Positions 7,560 through 16,886 of a stretch of 47,637 nucleotides of DNA are shown here, in pieces. The DNA is from Candidatus Rifleibacteriota bacterium. Lineage in GTDB: Bacteria > Muiribacteriota > Ozemobacteria > Ozemobacterales > Ozemobacteraceae. The stretch covers positions 1-47,637 of the forward strand of contig JAFPZP010000052.1 in the NCBI GenBank assembly GCA_017417215.1, given 5' to 3'. A model generated the notes under the pieces. That model saw only the letters and a list, made by a program, of their open reading frames with translations, ran no database searches and was not told where the DNA came from. Every line of letters starts with the position of its first letter. Position 1 is the first letter of the stretch. A program made the translations under genes and the position numbers.

Positions 7560-9449
7560 TTAATCGTCAATTCCACAGAGAACGACCTGGTTGCGGCCGC
7601 CATCTTTTGCTTTGTAGAGAGCTGCGTCTGCTTTTTGTATGAGTTGATCTTTATTGTCAGCATTAAGTGGGAAGCCTGCAACACCGATTGAAATAGAACA
7701 GTGTATAGGCGGCTGACCAGCCATAATAGATGGGAAATCACATTTTGCTACGTCACGACGAATTCTTTCTGCAACAATCTTAGCATCAGACTGAGTTGTT
7801 TCTGGTAAAATAATAGCAAACTCTTCACCGCCGTAACGACAGGCAATATCTGTATTTCTAACATTCTTACGAATAATACGGCTGACTTCTCTAAGTATGC
7901 AGTCACCCTGTTGATGTCCGTAAGTATCGTTAACATTCTTGAAGTGGTCAATATCGCACATTAATAATGATATAGTAGAGTTATAACGTCTACTTCTTGC
8001 AACTTCTTCATCTAATCTGAACTGGAAGTATCTATGAACATAAAGTTTAGTAATAGAATCTGTAATAGCAAGAGAATAAAGTCTTGCATTTTCAAAAGAA
8101 ATAACTGCCTGAGAAGCTAAAGTTTCAAAGAATTCCAAATCATTATCAGAGAATGGTTCGCCATTAATCTTAGCACCAACTTTTACAACGCCGTATAATT
8201 CACCTTCTTTAAGCATAGGAACATAAACGGCAAAGGGCAATTCTTTATTAAGAGCGGTATAAGACTGATAGCTCTTTCTAGAAAGTTCCTGAGCAAAAAT
8301 AGGTTTCTTTTCTTTTTCTATGGTAGTCATTACCCAAGATTCTGCTGGATCTTTCTTCAAAGCTTCTACTTCTTCTATTGTTATTCCTTTAAAAGCTTTA
8401 ACTTCAAGATCTGAAGAATCATCAGAAGTGAGCATTAAAACACCTTTATTTGCCCATACTGTTTCTAGGAACATATCTATAGAGATATTGATAAGTTCTT
8501 CAAGGTTAAGAGTTGAAGACAAGACTTTGCTTGCCTGCTGCAAAGTCATAAGGTTGAATACCTTATGGTCTAGTTCGTTCTTGGTTTCTTCAGAACGTTC
8601 AAAGAGCATAGCATTATTAATAGAAGTGCTAGCTAAGCCTACAATTGCCTGGTAAAGTTCCAGATCAGACTTAACGTAAGGTTCTCCATTTTTCTTTTCT
8701 GCAAGTAGAAGCAAACCAACGAAATGGTCTTTAATTCTCATCGGATATACTAATTTGATATGACGAATTTCATCGGTTTCAAACTCTGCAACAAGCATAT
8801 TTATATCTTGTTCAGAGGGTTGCCAATACCCTTCATCAGTAAAAACTTTTGTAAGTATAGTATGGTCTGAATAAAACTTAAATTTGCCAAAAAGTTCTGG
8901 AGAAATGCCTATCAAATCTTTAACGCTTACCAAATCGTTTTTGTCGCTATAAAGCATAAGACCGGCACCTTCAATACCAATTCTTTCACTGAAAATAGTA
9001 ATGAAGTTTCTTGCGAGAGTATCAATATTAAGGCTTCCGCCCATTGCCTGACTTGCATAGTAGAGAGCAGAGAGAGAATCAACTTTTTCGTTAAGTTCTT
9101 TGTTTATTTCGCTAATAGTCTTCATGTAAGACTCAATAGCAACACGAGATTCAATAAGACTTTGGAAAATTTTACTAAAACCAACTTGAAGCTGAGAAAT
9201 ATCGCTTATTTTTAAATCTTCTAAGGCTTCAGCATTATCACCATCTACTATTTTATCAGCTATATCAACAAATTTATTGATAGGATTAACAACTTTGACT
9301 TTTATAAAGACATAAACGAATGCAACAGATAAAATAGCAAAAACAATAAATACCGTAAAATTTATTGACACGCCAAAAAGCATGGCTCCGGCATAAACCA
9401 AAGCCAATAGTATAAATATGTATATTACTAACTTTAAGGCAATATTCAT
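7560..9449 (-). CDS. membrane diguanylate cyclase with two GAF domains
   Basis: A 629-residue enzyme that should make cyclic di-GMP from two GTP. Two N-terminal membrane helices (about 4-22 and 25-47) are followed by a HAMP-like helix pair (about 48-120), a GAF domain (about 130-285), a second GAF domain (about 300-455) and a C-terminal GGDEF domain (about 465-625). The active-site signature is G540-G-E-E-F544, and an RxxD inhibitory site (R531 to D534) lies five residues before it, so feedback inhibition by the product is expected. It is separated from tmk by 314 bp of repeats and so is probably transcribed apart from the operon upstream. Confidence 0.95.
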   Translation of the reverse strand: MNIALKLVIYIFILLALVYAGAMLFGVSINFTVFIVFAILSVAFVYVFIKVKVVNPINKFVDIADKIVDGDNAEALEDLKISDISQLQVGFSKIFQSLIESRVAIESYMKTISEINKELNEKVDSLSALYYASQAMGGSLNIDTLARNFITIFSERIGIEGAGLMLYSDKNDLVSVKDLIGISPELFGKFKFYSDHTILTKVFTDEGYWQPSEQDINMLVAEFETDEIRHIKLVYPMRIKDHFVGLLLLAEKKNGEPYVKSDLELYQAIVGLASTSINNAMLFERSEETKNELDHKVFNLMTLQQASKVLSSTLNLEELINISIDMFLETVWANKGVLMLTSDDSSDLEVKAFKGITIEEVEALKKDPAESWVMTTIEKEKKPIFAQELSRKSYQSYTALNKELPFAVYVPMLKEGELYGVVKVGAKINGEPFSDNDLEFFETLASQAVISFENARLYSLAITDSITKLYVHRYFQFRLDEEVARSRRYNSTISLLMCDIDHFKNVNDTYGHQQGDCILREVSRIIRKNVRNTDIACRYGGEEFAIILPETTQSDAKIVAERIRRDVAKCDFPSIMAGQPPIHCSISIGVAGFPLNADNKDQLIQKADAALYKAKDGGRNQVVLCGIDD

Positions 9450-9763
9450 TATATCTCGCTAAATTTAACTTGTATGATAACATAAAACAAAGATATAGTT
9501 AAGCAAATTTTTAGAGCTTATAGATATAAGATTTAAGATTTAAGATATAAGATATAAGATAAAAGATTGAAGAGTAAAGAGTGAAAACCAAAGATGGAGA
9601 TATAAGATTAAAGAGAAGAGAGAGATAAAGTAATTAGGAGTGAGGAATTGAGAAATGAGAAATGAGAAATGAGAAATGACAATTGAGGAGTTGTTATTGT
9701 AGTTGGTTTTTGTTGTAAACAATAAAAACAACAACTACCCAAAACAATAACAACAAAACAATA
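9450..9763. repeat. intergenic arrays and long hairpin between tmk and the GGDEF gene
   Basis: No gene seen. About 9520-9610 carries repeats of AGATATAAG/AGATTTAAG units, and 9640-9680 several GAGAAAT units. About 9690-9757 forms a long imperfect hairpin directly after the tmk stop (TTGTTATTGT pairs with ACAATAACAA, with AGTTG/CAACT inside). One arm, TATTGTAGTTGGTTTTTGTT, also occurs inverted at about 2233-2263. The hairpin could terminate the lptG-to-tmk operon. Confidence 0.65.
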
Positions 9764-10402
9764 TTAAGCTAGTTCGGGGAAGCGCTTTAAAACGGCAGCA
9801 ATAATACGTTTAGAAATTTCATCTGGATTGCCAACAGCATCAACTTTTGCAATTCTTTCAGGTTCTTTTTCAGCCATCTGGTTATAGCCATCAAAAACTC
9901 TTTCGTGGAAAGAAATCTCTTCACATTCCATTCTATCAAGCTGTTTTGTTCCACCGTGATTAGCACGTTTCAGCCCATCAGCCGGAGCAATCTGCAATAA
10001 AATAGTCAAAGAAGGTAGAAAGTCACCTAAAAATTCTTCATGGGCTTTACGAACTTTTTCTGCTCCTAAGCCTCTTCCATACCCCTGATAAGCAACGCTA
10101 GAATCAAAGTATCTGTCGCAAAGAACAACCTTACCTGCATTTAAAGCAGGATTAATAACTTTTCTTAAATGTTCGCAACGTTGAGCAAGCATTAGAAACA
10201 TTTCTGTTTCTGCTTCAAGCTTGCCAGAAGCCTTACTGATAAGAACTTCTCTGATAGCATCACCAGGTTTAGTTCCACCAGGTTCTCTAGTTAGTATAAT
10301 TTCAAAACCTTTTTTTTCAAAAAATTCCTGAAGTTTTTTTATCTGGGTAGATTTACCACTGCCTTCAGGTCCTTCGAAGGTTATAAAAAATCGACCAGTC
10401 AT
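9764..10402 (-). CDS. tmk: thymidylate kinase
   Basis: A 212-residue kinase of normal family length that converts dTMP and ATP to dTDP in DNA precursor synthesis. The P-loop is G11-PEGSGK-S18, the REPGGT motif that places the substrate is at 39-44, and the DRY motif (96-98) lies in LCDRYFDSSVAYQGYGRG. The start is 15 bases after the STAS gene stop on the same strand, making it the last gene of the lptG-argS-TPR-RsbW-STAS-tmk series. Confidence 0.97.
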   Translation of the reverse strand: MTGRFFITFEGPEGSGKSTQIKKLQEFFEKKGFEIILTREPGGTKPGDAIREVLISKASGKLEAETEMFLMLAQRCEHLRKVINPALNAGKVVLCDRYFDSSVAYQGYGRGLGAEKVRKAHEEFLGDFLPSLTILLQIAPADGLKRANHGGTKQLDRMECEEISFHERVFDGYNQMAEKEPERIAKVDAVGNPDEISKRIIAAVLKRFPELA

Positions 10403-10417
10403 TTATAATATTCCGTT

Positions 10418-10735
10418 TTATTTTGTAGAAAGATCAAAGAATTCGTCTAATCTTGTCAGCTTAAATACATTAAATACCTGAGACTGAATATTGATTATCT
10501 TAAGATTTCCTTCTTCGTGAGTAATTTCTTTCTTGATATAAACAAGCATGCCAAGTCCTGAACTATCAAGATAAGTTACTTCACCTAAATCAAGAATGTA
10601 TGTCCAGCCTTCTTCATTTTCTAATGATTCTGAAACAACAGATTTAAGATTTTTAACGTTATGAACGTCAAGTTCCCCTTCAAGAACAAAAGTTTTTGTC
10701 TTTGAATTGTTGTCAACACGGCAATCTATTTTCAT
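10418..10735 (-). CDS. STAS-domain anti-sigma factor antagonist (SpoIIAA/RsbV-like)
   Basis: A 105-residue single STAS domain. The conserved phosphoacceptor region is YLDSSGLGMLVYIKK, with D57 and S58 the likely phosphorylation site. In partner-switching systems the unphosphorylated antagonist binds the kinase/anti-sigma factor and frees a sigma factor or other client. Its ATG directly follows the stop of the RsbW-like kinase gene (TAA-ATG), with GGAGG just upstream, so the two are co-translated. No sigma factor or PP2C phosphatase is encoded nearby, so the output is unknown. Confidence 0.9.
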   Translation of the reverse strand: MKIDCRVDNNSKTKTFVLEGELDVHNVKNLKSVVSESLENEEGWTYILDLGEVTYLDSSGLGMLVYIKKEITHEEGNLKIINIQSQVFNVFKLTRLDEFFDLSTK

Positions 10736-11227
10736 TTAAGCCTCCGTATTCTTTGGTAAAGAATCCAACATTTTCACCATTTTTAAAGAAACATTTCCAG
10801 TTTCTACATCTGTAGTATATTTAACGTAATCCATTATGTTTTTAATAATGAAAACCCCTAACCCACCTTCATTCATTTTTTTCAAATCAGGAACAGGGAT
10901 TTTATCGGGCTCGAAACCTGGATCGCAATAGAGGAGTTCTATCATAAGCAACTCGTTTGTAATCCTGATTTCAACATCATAATACTTCAAAGAATCAAAC
11001 TTATAAGCGTGTCTGATAACATTGGTGCAAGCCTCTGTAGTAGCCAGTTTTAAATCATTAAGTAACGCAGCATTCAAAGAAAGATGATTTACAGACGCAT
11101 CAATTATTTTTCTGACAAGAGCCAAAGTATCTGAATTACCATTAAGCCGCAGCTTAATATAAGTTGCGTCAGCTGGCAGATGCTTAATCTTGTATTCAAT
11201 TTCTTTGCACAATTTTTTTGCCACCAA
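10736..11227 (-). CDS. RsbW/SpoIIAB-like anti-sigma factor serine kinase (HATPase)
   Basis: A 163-residue GHKL-type ATPase/kinase. The N-box is E65-ACTN-VIRHA, the G1 box is CDPGF (101-105) and the G2 box is EGGLGVFIIKN (120-130). It should phosphorylate the adjacent STAS protein and sequester a client regulator. The start is uncertain: the frame opens with TTG at 11227 right after the TPR gene's TGA, with GTG as the next codon and no clear ribosome-binding site, so coupling to the upstream gene is likely. Confidence 0.88.
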   Translation of the reverse strand: MVAKKLCKEIEYKIKHLPADATYIKLRLNGNSDTLALVRKIIDASVNHLSLNAALLNDLKLATTEACTNVIRHAYKFDSLKYYDVEIRITNELLMIELLYCDPGFEPDKIPVPDLKKMNEGGLGVFIIKNIMDYVKYTTDVETGNVSLKMVKMLDSLPKNTEA

Positions 11228-13846
11228 TCATTGAAATTTGAAAATATTAGTTGCTATTTCTGGTTCTGATAATATCACGTTATAACCCACAACGTCTACC
11301 AAAACCGATTTGCCTAGGCTTTTAGCGGTTTCCGCAAACATTTCACCAGTTTCAGCTGATGACTGATCTAAAAACCAAGCCTTTTGAAGATAATCTAACG
11401 CTTTATCATTATTTGTCAAATCATTAAAAGCCAAAAGACATCTTGCCATAGCCACATAACTTCCTGCATAATCAGGCATTTCTCTTAAATTTTTTTCTAT
11501 TAATTTTTTAAGGGAATTAGCTACTCTGGTTTTTTCTGCACCCTTTGCATTTTTAAGCCTACTGCGGGTCATTTCCCAAAGAACCCAATAATTGGTATCT
11601 GGATGATCTTCTGCTTTTCGCCAAGTAAGCATAGAACGTTTGAGCCATTCATCAGAAAGGTCTCCTGACCTAGAAGCAAGTTCCTGCCCAATAGCAGTTT
11701 CATATATAGGCCATACAGAACCGCCAGAAGATATTATATTTTTATGAGCATCGGAAAGCAACATAGTCAATTCGTTCTTACCGGTCTTATCTTGTATAAA
11801 AGCAGTCATTTCAACATATTTTCTTCGGTAAAAACCATTTTCAGGATATTTGTCTCTTAGATTGGCATAGATTTTCTTAGCTTCTTCATATCTACAGAAA
11901 TTTTCGTAAAGCTTGGCCAATTCAACTGTCTTTTCCATATCTGAAGAAAGATGAACGTGGGTCTTCATATAATCGACAGCTTTATCAACATTGCCTTTTA
12001 CTCGTTCAACAAGAGCTAAACCATGAAGAGCCTCAGAAATATCACCATAACTTCTTGTTATTTCTTTAAAGCATTCTTCTGCCTTACGAAGCCCTTCGAG
12101 CTGAAAACTGGATTTGAAAGAGAAGATGTAATAAGCATAGCCTTTTACAAGCATTGGAACAGCTGAATCTCTGCGATAACCACCTAAATCTGATTCTATA
12201 TTTTTAATAATAGAATCTAGCATGTCTACAGAAACTCTTGTTCCTCTAACCATACATCTTTTTAGTCTTAAAAGCATCAAATGAGCCTTTAATTCCAAGG
12301 GATAATCCTTAGTAATGGCAGTCAGCAATTCTATAGACATCTGAATATTATTCAAAAACACATAAGTTCTTGCCAACTGATAACTAACTTCAAAATTTGA
12401 TGGTTCTGCAGCTCTAACAACAGAAAGCAACTGAGATGCTTTTTCTATATCAGCTGTCTTCAAAGCAATCTTTGCCATCAGTTTTGCCCAATCAGGATTG
12501 TTTGGAACAAGTGCTAAGGCCTTTTCTAAACGTTCTGCTGCAGTCATATAGAAACGTTTTTCCAAGGCTGCTTCGCCCTGTTTTGCATACTTTTCGCCTT
12601 CGGCTCTGGCTTTTTCTAATTTTATAATTTCTGGAGCCTGATAAGCTCTCAAACAGGTTGGGTCTATCTTAGAAGCCTTTTCGAAAGCATCCTGAGAGTT
12701 TTCAAACTGACCAAGTTTTATTAAGGTTTCGCCATAATCGCACCAATCTTCTGCTGAAGCATCTTTTAAAGAAAGAAGGCTTTTCTGAGATTCTGCTTTA
12801 ACAGAATAGCTCCCTATAGCATTAGAAGCAGCTATAGCCCCTTCGTGAGCCCACACAGATGTTGGATCAGCAGCTATAGCGCTAGAATAGACTTCTATTG
12901 CATTATCATATTTTTTCAACCTGAGGCAGACCTCACCAATAAGCTTTAAAACTTCTAAATGAAAAGGACTTAAAGCTCGTGCTGCTTCTAGATAATGAAG
13001 AGCACGGATATCGTTTTTCTGCCCGATAAAATACTTTGCTATATCTAGAAGACACTCACCGTTTTGAAGTTTGGAACTTTCTATTTTGCCAAAAGTATCG
13101 TCAGCACTATCAAACATGCCCATAGTATTTTGAAGCTTGCCAAGTTCCAACAGAATATTAATATCATTGGGCCTTAAAGTATTAGCCTCAGATAGTTCTT
13201 TAAGCGCCGTTCCTGTTTCGCCCATTCCTAGCCATGCTTTACCAAGACCTAAGTGCATATCTGCATCTTCTTTAAAAGTCTTAACTGCATCAGAATAGTT
13301 TTTCACTGCTCCATCAAAGAAACCTCGTGCAAGCATCGTTTCACCCATAAGTGAGTACATTTCACGAGTTGCACCAGCTTTTTCTTTGTACATTTTCAAG
13401 TATTTCTGTGATTCTAAAATATTACCAATACTCAAATGAATCTGGGCTAGTCTTATTAAAACTTCAGGTTTTTCATCAGAAACTTTAACAAGCTTTTTAA
13501 GCCAACTTAGAGCAGAATCCTTTTTGCCAGAATTATATAGAAGTTCTGCAAGATGAGAAATAGTATCAGCGTCATAAACGGATTTATCACCAGTATGCAA
13601 AGCATTTTGCAAACATTCGACAGCTTCTTCCCTTTTACCCAAAGCTTCTAAAACTTTTGCTCCCATACGCATTACTAAGGGGTCGTCGGGGCAAATTACC
13701 TTTGCTGCTCTATAAGTGGAAAAAGCCTGCTGTTTTTTATTTAACGCAAGCTGAGCATCAGCAAGATTAACATATGATGCAGAATCTGCCGGATTTTTCT
13801 TTAATTCAAGTTCAAGAGCAGTTAAGTCGTTTTGAGTATAAGTCAT
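11228..13846 (-). CDS. large cytoplasmic TPR-repeat protein
   Basis: An 872-residue protein made almost wholly of tetratricopeptide repeats from residue 6 to about 830 (for example ALEKRFYMTAAERLEKALAL and YADLRPN-type turns). There is no signal peptide or membrane helix, so it is likely a cytoplasmic scaffold. It is directly upstream of, and abuts, the RsbW/STAS pair, and could be a sensor or scaffold for that partner switch; this is inference from position only. Upstream is argS with 23 bases between. No enzymatic domain was recognised. Confidence 0.9.
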   Translation of the reverse strand: MTYTQNDLTALELELKKNPADSASYVNLADAQLALNKKQQAFSTYRAAKVICPDDPLVMRMGAKVLEALGKREEAVECLQNALHTGDKSVYDADTISHLAELLYNSGKKDSALSWLKKLVKVSDEKPEVLIRLAQIHLSIGNILESQKYLKMYKEKAGATREMYSLMGETMLARGFFDGAVKNYSDAVKTFKEDADMHLGLGKAWLGMGETGTALKELSEANTLRPNDINILLELGKLQNTMGMFDSADDTFGKIESSKLQNGECLLDIAKYFIGQKNDIRALHYLEAARALSPFHLEVLKLIGEVCLRLKKYDNAIEVYSSAIAADPTSVWAHEGAIAASNAIGSYSVKAESQKSLLSLKDASAEDWCDYGETLIKLGQFENSQDAFEKASKIDPTCLRAYQAPEIIKLEKARAEGEKYAKQGEAALEKRFYMTAAERLEKALALVPNNPDWAKLMAKIALKTADIEKASQLLSVVRAAEPSNFEVSYQLARTYVFLNNIQMSIELLTAITKDYPLELKAHLMLLRLKRCMVRGTRVSVDMLDSIIKNIESDLGGYRRDSAVPMLVKGYAYYIFSFKSSFQLEGLRKAEECFKEITRSYGDISEALHGLALVERVKGNVDKAVDYMKTHVHLSSDMEKTVELAKLYENFCRYEEAKKIYANLRDKYPENGFYRRKYVEMTAFIQDKTGKNELTMLLSDAHKNIISSGGSVWPIYETAIGQELASRSGDLSDEWLKRSMLTWRKAEDHPDTNYWVLWEMTRSRLKNAKGAEKTRVANSLKKLIEKNLREMPDYAGSYVAMARCLLAFNDLTNNDKALDYLQKAWFLDQSSAETGEMFAETAKSLGKSVLVDVVGYNVILSEPEIATNIFKFQ

Positions 13847-13869
13847 ATTAGCCTTTACCTAATAGATAA

Positions 13870-15636
13870 TTACATTTCGCGAGGAACTTCTATTCCAAGC
13901 AAATCGAGACCAAATGCCAAAGTTTTTCTAGTCATATTGCAGATTTCTAGTCTTGAAGCTTTAATTTTAGCATCTTCACAATTCATTACACTGCATTTAT
14001 CGTAGAAAGAAGAGAAACATACAGAAAGTTCATAGAGATAATTGCAGAGAACATGAGGTCTTAAATCTGAAGCAACCGCAGTAACGGCATTTTCTAAGCT
14101 CATAATCTTCAGCATAAGTTCTCTTTCTTCTGGGCTGCTTATTACGGCTTTTGCAGAATATGTATCGATGTTTTCTCCTGCTTTTCTGAATATAGAGCAA
14201 ATTCTTGCGTGTGCATACTGCAAATAAGGAGCAGTATTGCCGTTTAAAGCAAGCATTCTGTCAAAAGAGAAGACATAATCATTATTGCGATTCTGAGAAA
14301 GGTCAGCATATTTGATTGCACCTATACCGACCATTCTTGCTACATCTTGTTTCTGCTCATCAGAAAGCTTTGGATTTTTTTCATTAACAACATTATAAGC
14401 TCGTTCTACAGCTTCTTTTAAAAGTTCTGCCAACTTTACATTTTCACCACTGCGAGTTTTTAAAGGCTTATTATCTTCGCCTAATATGCTTCCAAAAGGA
14501 ACATGTTCAAGCTTGACGTTGGGGTCAGCTAAAATTCCTGTTGCTCTAGCTGTTGCAAATACTTGTTTGAAATGCAAAGCCTGGCGAGCATCGGTAACAT
14601 ATATTACACGCTTTGCGCCTAATTTATGTGTTCTGAACCTCATAGCAGCGAGGTCAAATGTGGCATAGTTATAACCGCCATCAGATTTCTGAATAATTAC
14701 AGGAAGAGGATTGCCTTCTTTTGATTTGAATTCATCTAAGAAAACGCACAGAGCACCTTCATCTTCTTTAAGCATTCCGCTTTTTTTAATTTCAGCAACA
14801 GTATCTGCAAGCATATCTCGATAAAAGCTTTCGCCTCTTTCATCTTTTGGCGTAAGTTTTACATTTAAAAGTTTATAAATTCTATAAACTTCAGCCATTG
14901 ATACACGTGTAATCTTTTTCCATAAATCTAAAAGTTCTGTATCGCCCTGCTGAAGTCTAACCAAATATTCATGGCAAGCGGTTGCGACTTTGGGATCTTC
15001 TTTGCTTTCTGCTGTTGCGGCTTTATAGAGTTTTTCCAATTCTGCTAAAGGAAGGACTTCTTCTAATGAAACCCCTTCTTTTTCTGCTTTACGGATAACT
15101 GGTTCTGCCTTATAAATAACCATAGCCATAGGCAAACCCCAGTCTCCAAGATGATTCTGACGAATTACAGGATTACCTAAAGCTTCTATTACTCTTGCCA
15201 AAACATCGCCGATAATTGTAGAGCGAAGGTGACCAACATGCATCTGCTTAGCAATATTTACGCTGGAATAATCAACTACAGTTGGAATAACTTCATCAAC
15301 TGATAAGTTTAAAACTTTTTTACTTTCGCAAAGTTCATTAAAATTCTTTTCTATAATAGTATCTGAAAGATACATATTAATAAAACCAGGTCCAGCAATA
15401 GTAACTTTAGAGAACCAATCTTTTTCAGCTTCTAAAAGAGAAACTATTTCAGCAGCAAGTTTCTGAGGTGGGCATTTACACAATTTTGCAAACTTCATTG
15501 CTGCATTTATTGAATAATCACCATTCTTTTTGTCTGGTGGAACCTGAACATCTATAGAAGAATCGTTTTTAACACCATATTTTTCAAGAACCTGATTTAA
15601 TTTGGTTTTAATAAGCTGAATAAGCTGTTTTTTCAT
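13870..15636 (-). CDS. argS: arginyl-tRNA synthetase
   Basis: A 588-residue class I synthetase that charges tRNA-Arg. An N-terminal additional domain (about 1-110) includes the IAGPGFINMYL motif (80-90). The HIGH-type signature is H133-V-G-H136 in NIAKQMHVGHLRST. The KMSKS region is replaced by PLKTRSGENV, usual for ArgS, and a C-terminal DALR anticodon-binding domain (about 465-588) ends in GLDLLGIEVPREM. The start follows AAGGAAAACAT. It lies 14 bases downstream of lptG. Confidence 0.98.
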   Translation of the reverse strand: MKKQLIQLIKTKLNQVLEKYGVKNDSSIDVQVPPDKKNGDYSINAAMKFAKLCKCPPQKLAAEIVSLLEAEKDWFSKVTIAGPGFINMYLSDTIIEKNFNELCESKKVLNLSVDEVIPTVVDYSSVNIAKQMHVGHLRSTIIGDVLARVIEALGNPVIRQNHLGDWGLPMAMVIYKAEPVIRKAEKEGVSLEEVLPLAELEKLYKAATAESKEDPKVATACHEYLVRLQQGDTELLDLWKKITRVSMAEVYRIYKLLNVKLTPKDERGESFYRDMLADTVAEIKKSGMLKEDEGALCVFLDEFKSKEGNPLPVIIQKSDGGYNYATFDLAAMRFRTHKLGAKRVIYVTDARQALHFKQVFATARATGILADPNVKLEHVPFGSILGEDNKPLKTRSGENVKLAELLKEAVERAYNVVNEKNPKLSDEQKQDVARMVGIGAIKYADLSQNRNNDYVFSFDRMLALNGNTAPYLQYAHARICSIFRKAGENIDTYSAKAVISSPEERELMLKIMSLENAVTAVASDLRPHVLCNYLYELSVCFSSFYDKCSVMNCEDAKIKASRLEICNMTRKTLAFGLDLLGIEVPREM

Positions 15637-15650
15637 ATATGTTTTCCTTT

Positions 15651-16769
15651 TTAAGCCTTTGACTTAAATATAAGCCAGATACCTATTATACCTATAACAA
15701 AGTTACACAACCAAACACCCAGGAAAGGAGATAAAGTACCTGCCTTAGCCAAAGCTTTGCCTGTTGCAAATAAAATATAATAAATAAATATGATTACTAC
15801 AGACATACCTACCCCGATACTTGTTCCAGAACGTGTAGTCTGAGAACCCAACGGTGCACCTATTAAAACAAAGATTATTCCAGCAAATGGAATAGAAGTT
15901 TTCGACCAAAATTCTATCCAGTTATTAACCATTATTTTGCCAGTTACACCTTTGGCTTCAGAATCTTTAATAAAGTGGTACAGCTCTACAATAGTCATTG
16001 TTCTTGAGTTCTTTGAGTCTGGAACATGGTCAGGATTAACATAGTGAGTATCTATAGGATAGTTAAGAACTTCAAAATAAGTGTAATTACTATCTTCGCC
16101 AGTCATATGAATATTAGAAACCCTACCATTCCAGAAATAGCAAACACCATTATCTATTCTTGCCTTTTCAGATTCAATAACTCGTGGAAACCCCTTAGGC
16201 TGACCTTCATACATAACAACCCCAAACATATCTTTGGTTTCGGGGTTAAACTTTCTTACAAAGAATTTTCTTCCTGTTCCTGCTTCAAAAAAGCGGTTTT
16301 CTGCAATTACAGGCAAAGGTCTTTTTAAAGTTACTTCTCGCCTGAAAAGCTTGGTAAATTTATCGTTTGCAACAGGAACAAGCTTTTCATTAAAGAGGAA
16401 AGTCAAAGCAGTTATAAATAGACCCGATATAATTGCTGGTCTGACTATTCTTGAAAAGCTATAACCACCAGCTTTTAAAGCTGTTACCTCTGAATCTGAC
16501 GACATTCTGCCAAAAGAAACAAGATTAGCCAGCAAAGTAGCCATAGGGAAACTTATAACCAAAGTTGGTGGCAGATTGTAAATAAAAAACAAAGCTACAA
16601 CAGTTAATGGAACCCCCTTTGAGAAAACCAGGTTGATGAGTTCCATCATAAGGTCTATAAGCCATATTGCAACAAAAAAAGCCATTCCGAAAAGGAACGG
16701 TTCGAGAAGTTCTCTCAGAACATATTTATCAATAGTTTTTAATGTAAATTTTTCTAATGAAATAGCCAT
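15651..16769 (-). CDS. LptF/LptG-family LPS-export permease (YjgP/YjgQ)
   Basis: A 372-residue permease from the preferred start. Members of this family, with LptB and LptC, extract lipopolysaccharide from the inner membrane. TM helices are near residues 20-40 and 55-85, there is a large periplasmic beta-jellyroll in the middle, and three more helices lie near the C-terminus (IPFAGIIFVLIGAPLG, GVGMSVVIIFIYYIL, LGVWLCNFVIGIIGIWLIF). The open frame continues 35 codons upstream to 16874, but MAISLEKFTLKTIDKYVLREL is the usual N-terminus length and the extra codons overlap repeat-flanking DNA. Family membership is clear; F or G cannot be told apart. Its partner is not in the window. Confidence 0.9.
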   Translation of the reverse strand: MAISLEKFTLKTIDKYVLRELLEPFLFGMAFFVAIWLIDLMMELINLVFSKGVPLTVVALFFIYNLPPTLVISFPMATLLANLVSFGRMSSDSEVTALKAGGYSFSRIVRPAIISGLFITALTFLFNEKLVPVANDKFTKLFRREVTLKRPLPVIAENRFFEAGTGRKFFVRKFNPETKDMFGVVMYEGQPKGFPRVIESEKARIDNGVCYFWNGRVSNIHMTGEDSNYTYFEVLNYPIDTHYVNPDHVPDSKNSRTMTIVELYHFIKDSEAKGVTGKIMVNNWIEFWSKTSIPFAGIIFVLIGAPLGSQTTRSGTSIGVGMSVVIIFIYYILFATGKALAKAGTLSPFLGVWLCNFVIGIIGIWLIFKSKA

Positions 16770-16886
16770 ATTAACAGTTAAATTTACAATGCACAGCGTG
16801 CAATTGTCAAGACTCCGCAAAAATGCTAGTAGTTTATTCAATAAGTTTGGTATCAGCAATACAGTCGATTTCATATAATCTTGTGC

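Noticed and set aside
9520..9680. CRISPR array or origin iterons
   Set aside because: Units of 7-9 bp are degenerate and without spacers, and no dnaA, dnaN or rep gene is near.
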